From: Tetracentron sinense
Taxonomy: Eukaryota; Streptophyta; Magnoliopsida; Trochodendrales; Trochodendraceae
DNA length: 64,000 bases
Direction of reading: 5' to 3'
NCBI GenBank assembly: GCA_015143295.1
Contig: CM026567.1
Span: 11,798,416 to 11,862,415 of the forward strand
Made by a program: the position numbers and the translations under genes. Shown here one piece after another: positions 21,251 to 33,300 of this stretch (within the stretch, counting starts at the first letter, position 1; every line of letters begins with the position of its first letter). The notes beneath the pieces are model-generated. The model searched no databases. It worked only from the letters and a program-made list of their open reading frames with translations, and was not told the origin of the DNA.

Positions 21251-22500
21251 TTAATCTCGACGATCCAAGATCTGAATTGGTTGCTCAACCAAAGTGAGGT
21301 CCTCTCGAATCTCCACGGGATCAAGAGCAATAATGTGGGAAGGATCCGGTATGTATTTCCTAAGCATGGAAACGTGAAATACTTTATGGACCGCTGCTAT
21401 ATGAGGCGGTAGGGTTACCCTGTAAGCAATCTCACCAACCTTAGTGATGATCTCGAATGGCCCCACGTGCCTAGGGCTGAGTTTCTCTTTCTTTTCGAAT
21501 CGCATGATTCCCCGACTCGGCGAAATCTTCACAAAGACTCGATCCCCAACTTGGAATTCCAAATCTCTGTGGCGAGTGTCCGCATAGCTCTTCTGCCTAT
21601 CCTGAGCAGTTTTCAATCGCTCCCTAATGATCTTGACTCTTTCTGCGGTCTGCTTAATCAATTCAGGACCAATACCTTTCTCTCACCAACTTCGTCCCAG
21701 TATAGAGGAGATCTACAACTGCAACCATATAAAGCTTCGAAAGGCGCCATTTGGATGCTTGCCTGGTAACTGTTATTGTAGGCAAACTCAACCAATGGCA
21801 ACTGTTCCTCCCAATTGCCCTGAAAATCCAACATACAAGCTTGGAGCATATCCTCCATAACCTGATTCACTCTGTCCATCGGTTTGAGGATGAAAGGCGG
21901 TGCTGAAATCTAAACGAGAACCAATAGCACTCTGAAAATTTTTCCAGAACCTGGAAGCAAACCTAGGGTCTCGATCAGATACAATGAAAACCGGCACCCG
22001 TGCAGACGGACCACCTCTTTAACATACAAAGCCACCAACTGATTCGAACTGAAAGTAGTCCGATACAGAAGAAAGTGTGCAGACTTTGTCAATTTATCCA
22101 CTATCACCCAAATAGCATCGGATTCCTTCGCCGTCCGTGGAAAACCCGTGATGAAATCCATCGAGATATTCTCTCATTTCCATTCTGGAATAGGGAGGGA
22201 CTGTAAAAGACTTGCCGGCCTCTAATGCTCGGCCTTCACCTACTGGCACACCAAACATCTAGAAACATACTCGATGACTTCTCTCTTCATGTTTCGCCAC
22301 CAGTAGTGCCTCTTGAGATTCTGGTACATCTTAGTACCTCCGGATGTACCGTGTACTTGGATCGGTGAGCCTCGTCCAAGATCTCACTCCTTAATGCTAT
22401 GTCGGCGGGAACGCACAACCTGCCTTTGAATGTGATAGCACCATCACCGTTCAAAGCAAACTCCTGACTGCCACTACTAACCGACTTGTCTCGGTAAGCA
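21251..22500 (-). pseudogene. Element B integrase relic
   Basis: The zinc-binding part begins near 22460 ([19 protein letters not shown]) but loses frame before the cysteine pair. The core shows MDFITGFPR with the first catalytic Asp (about 22160), then after a frameshift [16 protein letters not shown] with the second Asp (about 21985), and [29 protein letters not shown] (split only by quotation here) near the Glu helix at about 21870-21790. The C-terminal GPFEII...VFHVSMLRKY block is intact at 21250-21661. At least two frameshifts separate these pieces. Confidence 0.88.
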
Positions 22501-22639
22501 AGCAACTCAGCATCTGAGTTCTGCAACTCCTTGATCTGGTTCAGGATATGCGGCATAACTGAGATGTTTGACATCACCAGCCCATAGGTAACGTGCCTGA
22601 GGGTAGTGTCTAGGTTACACATATCATTCAATAACTGCC

Positions 22640-23110
22640 ACTCTTGTACCCTCAAGTGAGTCATAACCCCGTAAGGTTTCCTGCTAAGTGCATCGGCTAC
22701 TACGTTCGCCTTACCCAGATGGTACTGAATGGAACAATCATAGTCCTTCATGAACTCCATCCAATGACGCTGCCTCATATTCAGTTCTTTCTGCAAGAAG
22801 AGATACTTCAAGCTCTTGTGATCTATGAACATAACGAACTCTTCCCCATAGAGGTAGTGATGATAAATTTTCAGTGCAAAGTCGACTGCTGTAAGCTCTA
22901 AGTCATGCGTGGGGTAGTTCTGCTCATGCTCCTTCAACTGACACGAAGCATAGGCAACCACCTGCTTATGCTGCATAAGAACGCACCCAAGCCCAACAAG
23001 TGAAGCATCACTGTAGACTTCGAAACCATCACTTCCAGAAGGAACTGTGAGAACAGGGGCTGTAGTAAGTTTCTTTTTCAAATCCAAGAAACTTGCCTCG
23101 CACTTGTCAC
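22640..23110 (-). pseudogene. Element B RNase H domain
   Basis: Inside the 355-codon open frame 22287-23354. Shows [15 protein letters not shown] (first acidic residue), [30 protein letters not shown] and [11 protein letters not shown]. The domain itself has no stop. It degrades RNA in RNA-DNA hybrids during reverse transcription. Confidence 0.9.
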
Positions 23111-23960
23111 TCCAAGTGAACTTAGTGTTCTTTCGCATGAGGTAGGTAAGTGGAGCTGTTAAGCTGGAAAATCCTTCCACAAACCTCTTATAGTATCCTG
23201 CCAGGCCGAGAAAACTACGAATCTCGGTAACACTCTTTAGCCTCTCCCAATTCATCACTGCCTCAATCTTTATAGGATCGACTGAGATACCTTCGGCAGA
23301 CACCACGTGACCAAGAAAAGACACCTTGTCTAGCCAGAACTCGCACTTGCTCAACTTAGCATAGAGGCTATGCTCTCAAAGAGTCTGCGATACAAGGTGG
23401 AGATCTCTCGTGTGATCATCCTGTGTCTATGAATACACAAGGATATCATCTACAAATATGATCACACACTAATCAAGAGACGATCTGAACACCTGGTTCA
23501 TCAGATCCATGAATGCAGCCGGCGCGTTAGTCAAACCAAAAGACATAACCAAAAACTCGTAGTGACCGTATCGAGTTCTGAATGCCGTCTTCGGAATGTC
23601 TTCTTTCTTGATTTTCAACTGATGATAACCAGATCGAAGGTCAATCTTTGAGAAAAACTTTGTACCCTTCAACTAATCAAACAAGTCGTCTATCCGAGGT
23701 AATGGATAACGATTCTTGATAGTGACCTTGTTTAGCTACCTATAGTCAATGCACATCCGCATCGACCCATCTCTCTTCCTCACAAAGAGCACTGGAGCTC
23801 CCCAAGGTGAGACACTTGGCCGGATAAAGCCAAGGCCTTGCAATTCTGCCAACTAGTCCTTTAACTCCTTAAGCTCAATAGGGGCCATCCTATACGAAGC
23901 CCTCGAAATCGGAGCCGTGCCTGGAGCTAGCTCAATCGTAAACTCGATTGCCCGATCAGG
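23111..23960 (-). pseudogene. Element B reverse transcriptase relic
   Basis: From [13 protein letters not shown] near 23900 through [47 protein letters not shown] (about 23450) to [15 protein letters not shown] and [13 protein letters not shown]. Stops at several positions correspond to Gln, Trp or Leu codons in relatives. All sequence blocks of the fingers and palm are present in order. Confidence 0.9.
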
Positions 23961-24107
23961 AGGTAATCCCAATAAGGTCTCCAGAAAAACATCCATATAC
24001 TCACATACCATTGGAATGAATGTGGAGCCTCGTACGTCTACGTTCGTGAGACTGAGTGCTGCAAAACGAGCAATGTCTCTCCTTTGAAGTCCCCTGAAAT
24101 GAAATGG

Positions 24108-24475
24108 CTACAACCCCGCAGGTTTAAAGTTTACCACTTTCTCGAAACACGCCACGTGTCCATGGTGAGCTGAGAGCCAATCCATACATAGGATGACATT
24201 GAAATCCCAATCCTGAAATCCTAGAATGATTAGGTCAACCGGCAACTCTTGCTGCATGACTTGTACAACACTGCCCAGATACACTTTATCCGTTTCAACA
24301 AATTTACCTAATGGAGTCGAAATGGACAACTCTCAAAGTAGCTTACTCGGCTCAGACGTAAAACCTTCGGCAAAAATAGGCGAGATGAATGAATGAGTAG
24401 ATCCCGTATCGATCAACACCCTTGCTAAACACTCATTTACTAGCAACGATCCTGTGAATGATCGCTACTCAAGTT
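24108..24475 (-). pseudogene. Element B protease relic
   Basis: Active-site block VLIDTGSTHSF at about 24380-24415, then an internal stop, then LDIILGFQDWDFNVILCMDWLSAHHGHV-type text at about 24230-24150. The catalytic DTG is intact. It is the homologue of 14604-15053 in A. Confidence 0.85.
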
Positions 24476-24589
24476 ATAATTTGCTACATGCATAATACAT
24501 ATTGACACACACATAACAATAAGCATCACATAGCATATATATACGTATACAACACATCATGGCAATTCTAGAACTTTAACAATTTCGAA

Positions 24590-25815
24590 CTCGTGCGTAC
24601 CTTGCACACTGTGCGTGTCTGTCAGTCATGGCAAACACCCTGCCCTGATTAGCTTGACGAGGCTGCTGGGTGAGCGGCAAGGATGTGGAGGCCTGAGATG
24701 AAGACCCCTGAAGCGAAGTTTGCCTGCCTGGAGGTCGGACTTCCTATGGCCTAGTCCGTGACTGCTTGCGTGGGCAATCCCGTATCACGTGACCAACCTC
24801 ACCATAGTGGAAGCATCCACCTGACAATCTTCAGCAATCCCCAGTGTTGTGCCGACGGCCACATGTGGCTCACTCCTCAAAAGCCTGCAATGCGGAGGAA
24901 GCTGGAGGCATAATCCTCGTAGCCTATGACGTCGTAGGATGCAGTGCCTGAGGCACAAAAGAAGGCCTCTAAGCCGACATCGGCAGATAACACTGGAATG
25001 GTGCAGTCCTGGTCCTCTTCTCGGACTATGACGAACCACTAGACTGACCCCGGAACATGCTCCTCCGGAAGCCACTATCCCTTTTCCTGATAGACTCTTC
25101 TGCATTCTTCGGTGATCTTCACCTTTCCCACTATCTCCTTCCAGGATTCACATTGGAGGATGGACACCCTATCACGGGTGAACGCCTTCAACCCCATTTC
25201 AAACTTTCTGACCCACAGATCTTCAGTCACGATTAGATGTAGAGCAAACCTCGATAACTCCATGAACTTAGCCTCATACTCGATCACGTTCATCGCTCCC
25301 TGTTCTAAAAGCATAAATTCCCTCGCCTTCTGTTCCTGAATGAATCTGGGAAAATACTGCTCACGGAAGGTTTCTAGGAACTCTGCCTATGTCCAGGGTT
25401 CCCCTGCCTTCGCAACATCCCTCTACCTTTGGGCAGCTCTCCACCAATGTTCGGCTTCACCTTCCATCACGAAGGAAGCCCATTCGACCCGTTGTTCCTC
25501 AGTGCATCGGAGAGCCCGAAAGGTCTTCTCCAACTGTATAACCCATGCCTCTGCCACCATCGGGTCCAGAGTACCATAGAATGTAGGAGGCCGTAGTCTC
25601 TGAAAAGCTTCGAGCCCCGCGATGTGATGCAACTGTGGATGCACACGAGTAGTCGGTGGGGTACGAGTATTCACAGTACGTCTAGCTGCCAGTTAAGCCA
25701 AAGTCTTTGCTATGGAATCCATAGCATTTGTAAAGTAAAGCAGCTCCTCCTCTCTCGGAACCTCACCCTCGGATCTCCGAGTATGGTAACCACGACCCCG
25801 CTTGCCGTGTCTCAT
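24590..25815 (-). pseudogene. gag: Element B Gag relic
   Basis: ATG at 25815 gives a basic MRHGKRGRG start. The capsid-like region shows RPPTFYGTLDPMVAEAWVIQ, VEWASFVMEGEAEHWWR, then after stops QKAREFMLLEQGAMNVIEYE and RKFEMGLKAF. A zinc-knuckle remnant, CFHYGEVGHVIRDCP, lies at about 24775-24825 with its first cysteine pair damaged. Internal stops occur near 25708 and 25425. Confidence 0.86.
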
Positions 25816-26186
25816 GATGTCAAATCCTGAGATCAATGGCAAAACATGAGTCTAACTTGGATACCGATCCTCACACAACATATAGTAATTCAATTATAAT
25901 GAAATGCTAATACCCGCATATAGTATACATCGAGGTATACACATAATAAGATACTCATAACTTAGAGTTTTCTAGCGTTGCTAAGATCCTTGGGTTGGGT
26001 ATCTACCCTCTTGGAATAAGACTAAGGATGTAGCCTAAACCGACATCTAAACTAGGATCTTAGACCGACCTAAGAATTTGCTTGATACCGGTTATGTCGT
26101 GGTAGCAAGCTTAACACACAAGTCCATTTGAGTTCTAAGTTCAACTCAGAGAACTCACTTCCGCTTAGCCCAAGGGAAATCGATCC

Positions 26187-26207
26187 CTAGAGCTCTGATA
26201 CCAAGTC
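26187..26207 (-). other. Primer-binding site of element B
   Basis: gagctctgataccaa on the + strand is TTGGTATCAGAGCTC on the minus strand, a few bases inside the 5' LTR. It is complementary to initiator methionine tRNA. Confidence 0.92.
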
Positions 26208-28090
26208 TGTTGAGACCCAAAATACCCCCTAGGAGTTAGGGATACTTTGACTCATGACCGCCGTATCATACCACCATATGATACAAAAGCACATGAACAA
26301 CCTGTCAGAGTACACAGACATACATAGCGAAAACGATTTATAATGCATAGCGGAAGCAAATTATAACCAACATAGCAAAAGCCAAATGTATAACTCAACA
26401 CACCTATTACTCGGTCCAAGTGTGAACCAACAAAAGTATATACATATGTCAATATCCAAAAGGGTGGAGTGGACAAGTCCTACTCTCACATAACAAGGTA
26501 TCAAGTCTATCAACAAAAGTCAAAGTCATGACGCCTATTTAATGAGCCGTCATCCTGATAGTGGTTTATAGAAGGCTCTGGTTCATAATACTCCTCTTCT
26601 ACCCAAGGCTCCGTAACGCACAAATCGAAAGGAACCCGAGCACCTGCCGATGATAACAAATATCGGCTGAGCGTGGAATACTCAGCGTATACATACTACT
26701 AACAATAAAGTAATAATAGCATAGAGCATGCGAATCATGGAGAATAAAATCCTTAAAACATGTCAAAGCGTGGAAACCGTAAAATAACACATATGATGAA
26801 ACCCGAGACCAAAACCGTGTGAGTCAAGCGATAATCATAGCCTTGTGAGTTCTTGGAGTTCATAGAGTTCATAGAGTTCCTTAGAGTTATTTATGATCCA
26901 TAGAGACATAGAGCAATACCACAGAGCAAAACCATAGAGCCAATACCATAGAGATCTTAGAGCAATTTCATTTATGATCCTTTTGAGCTTGTGAGGCGAT
27001 CTTAGACATTATCATAGAGTTCTTGTGAGTGTATCATGATCCTTTTGAGCTTGTGAACCGATCTTAAAAGATATCATGGAGTTGCTTAGAATCATTCATA
27101 TAAGTCACTTATTAAAAAACCCCTTTCGTACTTTGAGAAATCCATGAAAAAACCTCGGTTCATGCGAGACATTCGAGCATATGAGCATATGAGAATGATA
27201 ACATGTTTAAACACCCAAAAACCCTTAGAGGCATTTACACAAACACATAGAGTGCATAATAGTGATAGCTTACATCCAAGTATAAAAATAACATCCTACA
27301 CTATAACAAAGCAAGGCTTATAGTATAGAATGAGAAGAACAACATATGGTAAGTAGTAGTATCACTAGATTGGTAGTAGAGTGTATCTACCTTGATGAAA
27401 TCGGTGACTTTGATTCCAAAGGCTTGTAACACGTGAAGAACTTCAAGTTCTTTGATAAGAAACACCCAAGAAAGGAAGGACTTGATCTCTCCTTCAAGCT
27501 TGAGCAACAACCTAGCTTCTCTGCTTCTTCTCCTCTCAAATCTCTCTCAATATAGTGTACTAAGGGTTTCTGAAACCCTAAGGCATGACCAAGGCTGACA
27601 TAGGCAAAGGGGTAGTGGCTAAAGACTTAAAAACCCTTAATGAAGAAAATTTGCGTATAACCGATCGATCGATGGTACAGATCGAGTAATCAGTGGCTGA
27701 TCGAGCGATCGGTGTTTTCAACCGAGCGATCACCCTCTCTGGAATATTTCTCCATACAAATTAGTTACCTAGTCGATAGCTACCGTGCGATCGATATAAA
27801 ATCGGTCGATCGGAGGTTATCACCGAGCGATCGGTATACGACTGGTCGATCGGTGGTTATCATCGAGCGATCGGTGATCCCCTGTTTTGTTACAAAACCC
27901 TATTTTCACCACTTGGATATTCTCCAATCACATTTCTAACACCTTTTATGCTTTAAACACACTCATTAACACATGCGCACTATAAATCCAAACATTTCCA
28001 TTAGCATAAACCCACCAGTTTATAAGACTACCTTGAACACTATTCACACACTATTCACCACTTAGTGAAATGAAGATTTGGGGTTCTACA
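26208..28090 (-). repeat. Element B 5' LTR
   Basis: Matches 19189-21040 along its whole length with scattered substitutions. The TATA position of the 3' LTR (cttatatagg) reads ctgacatagg here (about 27592-27601), so the promoter-bearing copy has lost its TATA. The palindrome cluster is at about 27660-27870. Confidence 0.92.
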
Positions 28091-28095
28091 CCGAC

Positions 28096-28382
28096 AGTTA
28101 AAAGATTACGAAAAGAATTACCCTACCCAAGCCTTGGAGTTAGCAGCAGTAGTTTTCGCTCTGAAAATCTGGTGACATTATTTGTTCGATGAACAATTTG
28201 AAGCATTCACTTATCATAAGAGTCTGAAGTACATGTTTTCATAGAATGAGCTGAATTTGAGGCAACGCCGTTGGGTGGAATTTCTCAAGGACTATGACTG
28301 CTCTATACAATACCACTCGGAGAAAGCTAATGCGATGACAGATGCACTAAGTAGGGGATCTATTGGACTATTGGCACACCTG
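28096..28382 (+). pseudogene. Element A RNase H relic, C-terminal part
   Basis: Resumes exactly after the B target site: [14 protein letters not shown], stop, HYLFDEQFEAFTYHKSLKYMF, stop, [32 protein letters not shown]. The acidic residue of the DHKS motif has become Tyr. It ends at the TRIM insertion point. Confidence 0.85.
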
Positions 28383-28767
28383 TGTCAGGATCAAGCGCTT
28401 ACCATTGCACCAAAAGACCGGCCTTATGGGAAGGCACTACTTTATTTCCTTATACTGGCCCATTATGGGCCCCAGGCGGTTGGGTACACCAGACACTTAT
28501 CGAGCTGGGGCTGACATTGTTTGAAGCCATCGCCTAGTGGTAGATTGGTGGCACCCATAATGCCAACAATCCCCCCAGCAGCTACGCTGGGAGCACTTGA
28601 ACCCGCGACCTGGCTCTGCTACCAATTGTCAGGATCAAGTGCTTACCATTACACCAAAAGACCGGCCTTGTCTACTACTTTATTTCCTTATACTAGCCCA
28701 TTATGGCCCCCGGGCAATTGAGGTTTGAAGCCATCGCCCAGTGGTAGACTACTGCCACCCATAATGC
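28383..28767 (-). mobile_element. TRIM (terminal-repeat retrotransposon in miniature)
   Basis: Two direct repeats, 28383-28568 (186 bp) and 28627-28767 (141 bp, with an internal deletion), flank 58 bp. Read on the minus strand, the repeat ends ..CCTGACA and is followed by TTGGTAGCAGAGCCAGG, a one-mismatch initiator-Met PBS. The short middle ends in the purine tract CTGGGGGGA directly before TGTTGGCATTATGGG, the other repeat. That is LTR-PBS-PPT-LTR in 385 bp with no coding room. Flanks acctg/ccctg look like a 5-bp TSD with one change. Removing it restores LLAHL-MVQEW in A. The exact right-hand end is uncertain by a few bases. Confidence 0.8.
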
Positions 28768-28772
28768 CCCTG

Positions 28773-30171
28773 ATGGTTCAAGAATGGAAGTTGCTAGAAG
28801 AAGTGTCCAACTTTGATGCAGGTTTCAGTGCGGGAGCATCTAAAGCCTTAGTGGCCAATATGATGGTTAAGCCAGCCATCTTGGACAAGATTAAAAACCT
28901 ATAGTGTAACGATGAACAACTGCACGTTGCTATGAACAAGTCAATTAACAACGGGTATGAGGACTTCTCCTAGACAAAATGGTGGGATCTTCTTCAAGGA
29001 CAGACTTTGTGTCCTGGTCAATGAGAAATTGAGAAGGGAGATTCTAGACGAAGCACACAAGTCCAAGTATACTATTCATCCAGGAGATACCAATAGGTTC
29101 CAGAACCTTAAGAAGTACTTTTGGTGGAGGAATATGAAAAAGGACGTGGCTACCAATGTGTCCAAGTATTTGGTTTGTCAACAAGTAAAGGCCAAACACC
29201 GGAGACCGGCAGGACTTCTTCAGTCTTTTCCTATTCCCGAGTGGAAATGAGAAAATATTTCCATGGACTTTATTGTATTTGTCAAGGACAGCGAAAAAAT
29301 TTGACGCTATCTAGTGGACAGGTTAACCAAGTCAGCTCATTTCCTTATATATCAAACCATGTACAATCGCAACCGGCTTGCAAATTTATACATCAAGGAG
29401 ATATTCCATTTGCATGGAGTGTCAGTCAACATTATATCTGATCGAGACCCGAGATTTACTTTCAGGTTCTGAAAGAGTTTTCAGCAGGCCATGGGTTCCC
29501 GTTTAGATTTCAGTACGACATTTTATTTACAGACATATGGGCAAACAGAGAGGGTGAACAAAATCATAAAGGACATGCTACAAGATTGCATGTTAGACTT
29601 TCAGGGCAGTTGAAATGATCACTTATTGTTAGTGGAATTCGCCAACAACAACAGCTTTCAAGCGAGCATTCAGATGACACCATTTGAGACACTCTATGGG
29701 AGAAGTTTTTATTCACCTCTATGTTGGGATGAAGTTTGCGAGAAGAAACTTTTGGGTCCTGAACTCATTAGTTAGACTGTAGACAATGTTCAGTTGATCA
29801 GAGAGAGGTTGAAAACTATTCAGAGTAGACAGAAGAGTTATGTCGATACTCGTAGGAGGGATCTCAAATTCCAAGTTGGGGATCAAGTATTTGTCAATAT
29901 CTCGCTTACGAAGGGTATCATGAGGTTTGGAAAATGAGGCAAACTCAGCCCGCGTTATGTGGTTCCCTTTGAGATCACCACTCGGATCGGGGAAGTTGTT
30001 TACCGGGTTACCTTGCCACCCTACATGGCGAGTGTGCATAATGTCTTCCACGTCTCTATGTTGAGGAAGTACATCTCGGATCCTTCGAATGTTATTGATT
30101 TAGATCCATTGGAAATCCAAGAAGATTTGACTCTAGTTGAGCAACCGACTCAAATTTTGGGCCAAAAATAG
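28773..30171 (+). pseudogene. Element A integrase relic
   Basis: VQEWKLLEEVSNFDAG leads into FKDRLCVLVNEKLRREILDE, the HHCC region (EAHKSKYTIHPG; then SKYLVCQ with the first Cys replaced), the core MDFIVFVKDS with the first Asp (about 29268), SDRDPRFTFRF (about 29437) with the second Asp, the RVNKIIKDMLQD helix (about 29550), and the C-terminal block GEVVYRVTLPPYMASVHNVF. Nonsense codons interrupt it at least six times, several of them at Trp positions. Confidence 0.88.
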
Positions 30172-30294
30172 CAAGTCCTGCGCACCAAAGTCATTCCTCT
30201 AGTACTCTTGCAATGGGAGCACCACTCTAGGGAGGAAGCTATATGGGAGCGAGATGATAAAGTTCTTGAAAATTACTCACACTTGTTTATCTAA
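30172..30294 (+). pseudogene. Element A chromodomain
   Basis: After a stop following QILGQK the frame continues VLRTKVIPLVLLQWEHHS and EEAIWERDDKVLENYSHLF, ending TAA at 30292-30294. Its tryptophans are retained, unlike in B. Domain position and sequence define the Tekay/Del clade. Confidence 0.83.
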
Positions 30295-30320
30295 GGTATG
30301 AAATTTCAAGGATGAAATTC

Positions 30321-30335
30321 CCTAAGGAGGGAGGA
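30321..30335 (+). other. Polypurine tract of element A
   Basis: cctaaggagggagga directly precedes the 3' LTR start tgtggagacc. Confidence 0.88.
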
Positions 30336-32530
30336 TGTGGAGACCGAATCTGAATTCCCGTTTCTATCTTGTTTAACAAGGGTAGAGTGGTCTTTGGTTA
30401 TGTTATTTGTGTATATTTAATTTTATCTAGCGGTGTGAAGTGCTTTAAAATACTTAAGCGAATAAAGGGTGGAAAAACAGAGTATGCGATCGATCGCAGG
30501 GGACCTACGATCGATTGCACTTGGACCTGGAACTTGGGAAATTTTCTGTTCTATATGTGATCGATCGCAGGTGAGCTACGATCGATCGCACTGGTCCTAG
30601 AAATTTGGGAGAATTTCTACTTATTTTGCGATCCATTCCAACTGAGTACGATCAATCGTAGGAAAGCAACAATCGATTGCACTGTTCGAGCGATCGATCG
30701 CAGTCGCGCATCAGGTTTTTTTTTAAGAGTTATGAAAATCAAGGTTTTAAAACCCTAGGCTATAAATAGCCTTTCTAATTTGAGAGTTTTAGGCTTTGAA
30801 GAGTTTCTAACCTAATTTGGGAGAGGTTTGGGGAAAAACCTAGGGTTTCAAGAGGGTCTTAGCTTGGAGAAGAAAGAGATTGCTCCAAGGAGAGGGAGAA
30901 AGCTTGGAGATCGTCCCCAAAACTTTAAGGAACTTTCTCTAGCGCTTTGGATCGAAGGAAAAGATCCCTAAGGTCGATATACTTTCCAACCTAACTCTAT
31001 TAAGATGTTTTGTATGTTATAGAAAGATGGAAATAAGGATCTATGTATGTTTTTCATGTTTTATGCTTAGATTATAGATATTGGAGTATGAAATGAGAAT
31101 TTTAAGTGATTTAGCGATTTTTATGAAATATGTTTTGCTATTATGGAATTAGAAATGCTATAGAGGTGATGGATGTGATGAATGGATGATGGGAAACACT
31201 ATGGAGGAAGGGTTGGAGGTATGGTTGTGTGTTGTGGATGATGTGTGTGGTGAATGGGCTATAATTATGGATGAAATGATATATGGGTAAATGGTGAAAT
31301 AAAGGGAATTATAGAAGCGAATTGTGATGTTTATGTTATTATTATGTTTAGAAAAATACATAATTATGATAAAGAAGTATTAATGATTGGTGTGTTAAAC
31401 TATGCCTAATCTACTTTGTATGGTGATTGTTATTCGGGTAGGCCAAAACCTAGAGGAAGTCTACCAGATTGAGAATTCTCCAACCAGGTAGATATACCCT
31501 AGTAGAGTTTCTTGGCGAATGATTAGAATCTAAGAGAAGGTCCATTTGAATTCCAATCACGACACTTATGCACATTTTTCACATGCATGGTAAGAAGTAA
31601 AGTCTACAGATCCACGTGTCTCACAAGATCATGCATTGAATATAAACATGCCACGTATTATGCTATGAAAGAATGATCCCCTAGTTACGAACATATCACT
31701 CTATACATTACCGTGATTATGTTACTTAATATGAAAAAATAAGGACAATATGCGTTGATGGGACCAAACACTACGAATTATGCATTGAAGGGACAAAACA
31801 CTATGAATTATGTGTTGATGGGACCATACTCTATGAATCATGCATTTACAGGATAAGTTTGTTATCATGGGCACGTATGAGTTATGCATATGTTTTGAAC
31901 ATATATATGTTTAAGAGTCACACAAGTACATGAGTCAAGATGATGATAAGCATGCTAGCATGTTTCCGCACTCTGATTATGTCAATGTCACATGAAACTG
32001 TTATCGATTATGTAGATATGAATTGGATTATGATATTGATAATGTACATGTATGTTATGTTGTTAGTTGGACGGTATATACGCTAAGTGTTTTCAATACT
32101 CAGTCGACTTGTTATTGTCGGTAGGTATAGAGCATGAGTACACGGTGGAGTCGTGAATTGAGGAGACATACGCCAAGGAAGAAGAAGAATGTGAGCCTCT
32201 GGTTGAGGAAGCTGAGTTGGATAGGTGGCCATACCATTAGGCCTTCTTTTACTTTTGAAAATGATTGTAATAAACTTATGCTACTTCTGGATGTTGTTTA
32301 GACTACCTTACTTTTGTGGGTGATATTAGATTACTTTGGTTATGGTGGACTAGATTGGATTGGTGATAGTTGTACAGGATGCTTTGAGTTTTATATATAT
32401 CGAATTTTATTTGTGCTATTTTGGAGATTCGTGTTTAGCTTTGCCTTGCATGTATGGGATTGGCAGGTTTAAGAAATGTAACGGGCCTAAAGTCCCATTA
32501 TGTCCAAGGTGGGGTTTTGGGGTCGTTACA
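30336..32530 (+). repeat. Element A 3' LTR
   Basis: 2195 bp from tgtggagacc to gtcgttaca. The palindromes of the TGCGATCGATCGCA type lie at 30484-30712, and a TATA box tataaata at 30761-30768. It lacks the 430-bp duplication of the 5' copy and is uninterrupted, so it serves as the empty-site reference for the copia insertion at 3074. Confidence 0.92.
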
Positions 32531-33300
32531 CCTAGTGGTTACCATTAGTGGAATTGTCCTAGAAAAAATTTGCATATACCTTAGGTGACTAGAAATTGAC
32601 CCATGTGAGTATATAGCGAAGTTGAATGAGTTCTAAATAAGCAAATATATGCATAGACCGTTCGAACGCCCTTAAGGCCGTTCGAACAGCTCATTAGAAT
32701 TGCAATTACAGTAGCCTCCTTGGCACACCGTTTGCAGGCTATTCGAACGCCCTTCTGGCCGTTCGAATGAACTATGTGAATTTCCATTCTAAATCAGTTT
32801 TGATCTCCAATTGGCAATGGCTATATAAGATATTATTCCTTAGCTCGTTCTAAGGTTTTGGTGAGAGAGAGTTGAGACTTCTCTGAGTTATCTAGGGTTT
32901 CCCAATCCTTTTTTGGTTGATCCTCATTGTTCTCCTCTCTCAAACTCTGATGCAAGTTTAACTTCATAAACTTTATACTTGCATTGGTTGATCTCTTTCC
33001 TTATCGAGATCCCTCTAGAGGTTTGTTAAACCTTTAAAACCCATGTTTTCTCAGTTGTGAGTATTAGTTGGCGTGATCCAAAGCCGTCAAAGGCGGAGAT
33101 CGATCTTTGGAGATTGTGGTTAGAAACTTTGAGAAGTGTTGGCCGGTGAGGAACCGTTGGTTCATGGACTTCAGGACGAGGAATCTGTACTGAGGAACAG
33201 CTCTATGATAATTGTGTTGTGGCTGACCGTTACACGATCTCTGCAGCACAAACTGGAACCTATAGAACTATCATCTAACATAGTTGTAAGTTGGAGCACA
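32531..33300 (+). mobile_element. SIRE-type copia LTR fragment
   Basis: Shows the same layout as the LTR at 3074-4790: palindromes, TATA (ggctatataag, about 32819), pyrimidine-rich leader, 'ccgtca..ggcggagatcgat' (compare 4326-4342) and a donor-like ttgtaagttgg (about 33283). The palindrome here is CGTTCGAACG (32659-32668) with variants near 32680, 32730 and 32760. Element A inserted into this fragment, so its left part is outside the window. No coding sequence is visible. Confidence 0.65.

Larger units (their letters stand above)
19189..28090 (-). mobile_element. Element B: complete Tekay/Del-like chromovirus
   Basis: Full-length minus-strand element of 8902 bp flanked by the TSD ccgac (19184-19188, 28091-28095). 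Reading the minus strand: 5' LTR 28090-26208, PBS, gag, protease, RT, RNase H, integrase, chromodomain, PPT, 3' LTR 21040-19189. Protein blocks closely parallel element A, but the LTRs are a different family. It entered A's RNase H, so it is younger than A. Multiple stops and frameshifts make it non-autonomous. Confidence 0.95.
610..32530 (+). mobile_element. Element A: Tekay/Del-like chromovirus, heavily nested
   Basis: Order on the + strand is 5' LTR, PBS, gag, protease, RT, RNase H, integrase, chromodomain, PPT, 3' LTR, which is the Ty3/gypsy order; the C-terminal chromodomain points to the Tekay/Del clade. The 5' LTR lacks about its first 56 bases because a copia LTR ends at 609. Removing insertions at 3074-9750, 10273-13580, 15252-18232, 19189-28090 and 28383-28767 restores collinearity with element B. 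Coding frames carry many nonsense codons. It must be older than every insertion it contains. Confidence 0.9.

Noticed and set aside
28520-28660. tRNA gene or tRNA-derived SINE
   Set aside because: The tRNA-like text is the PBS of a TRIM: it sits directly after an LTR end, with a PPT and second LTR following. No cloverleaf could be drawn.
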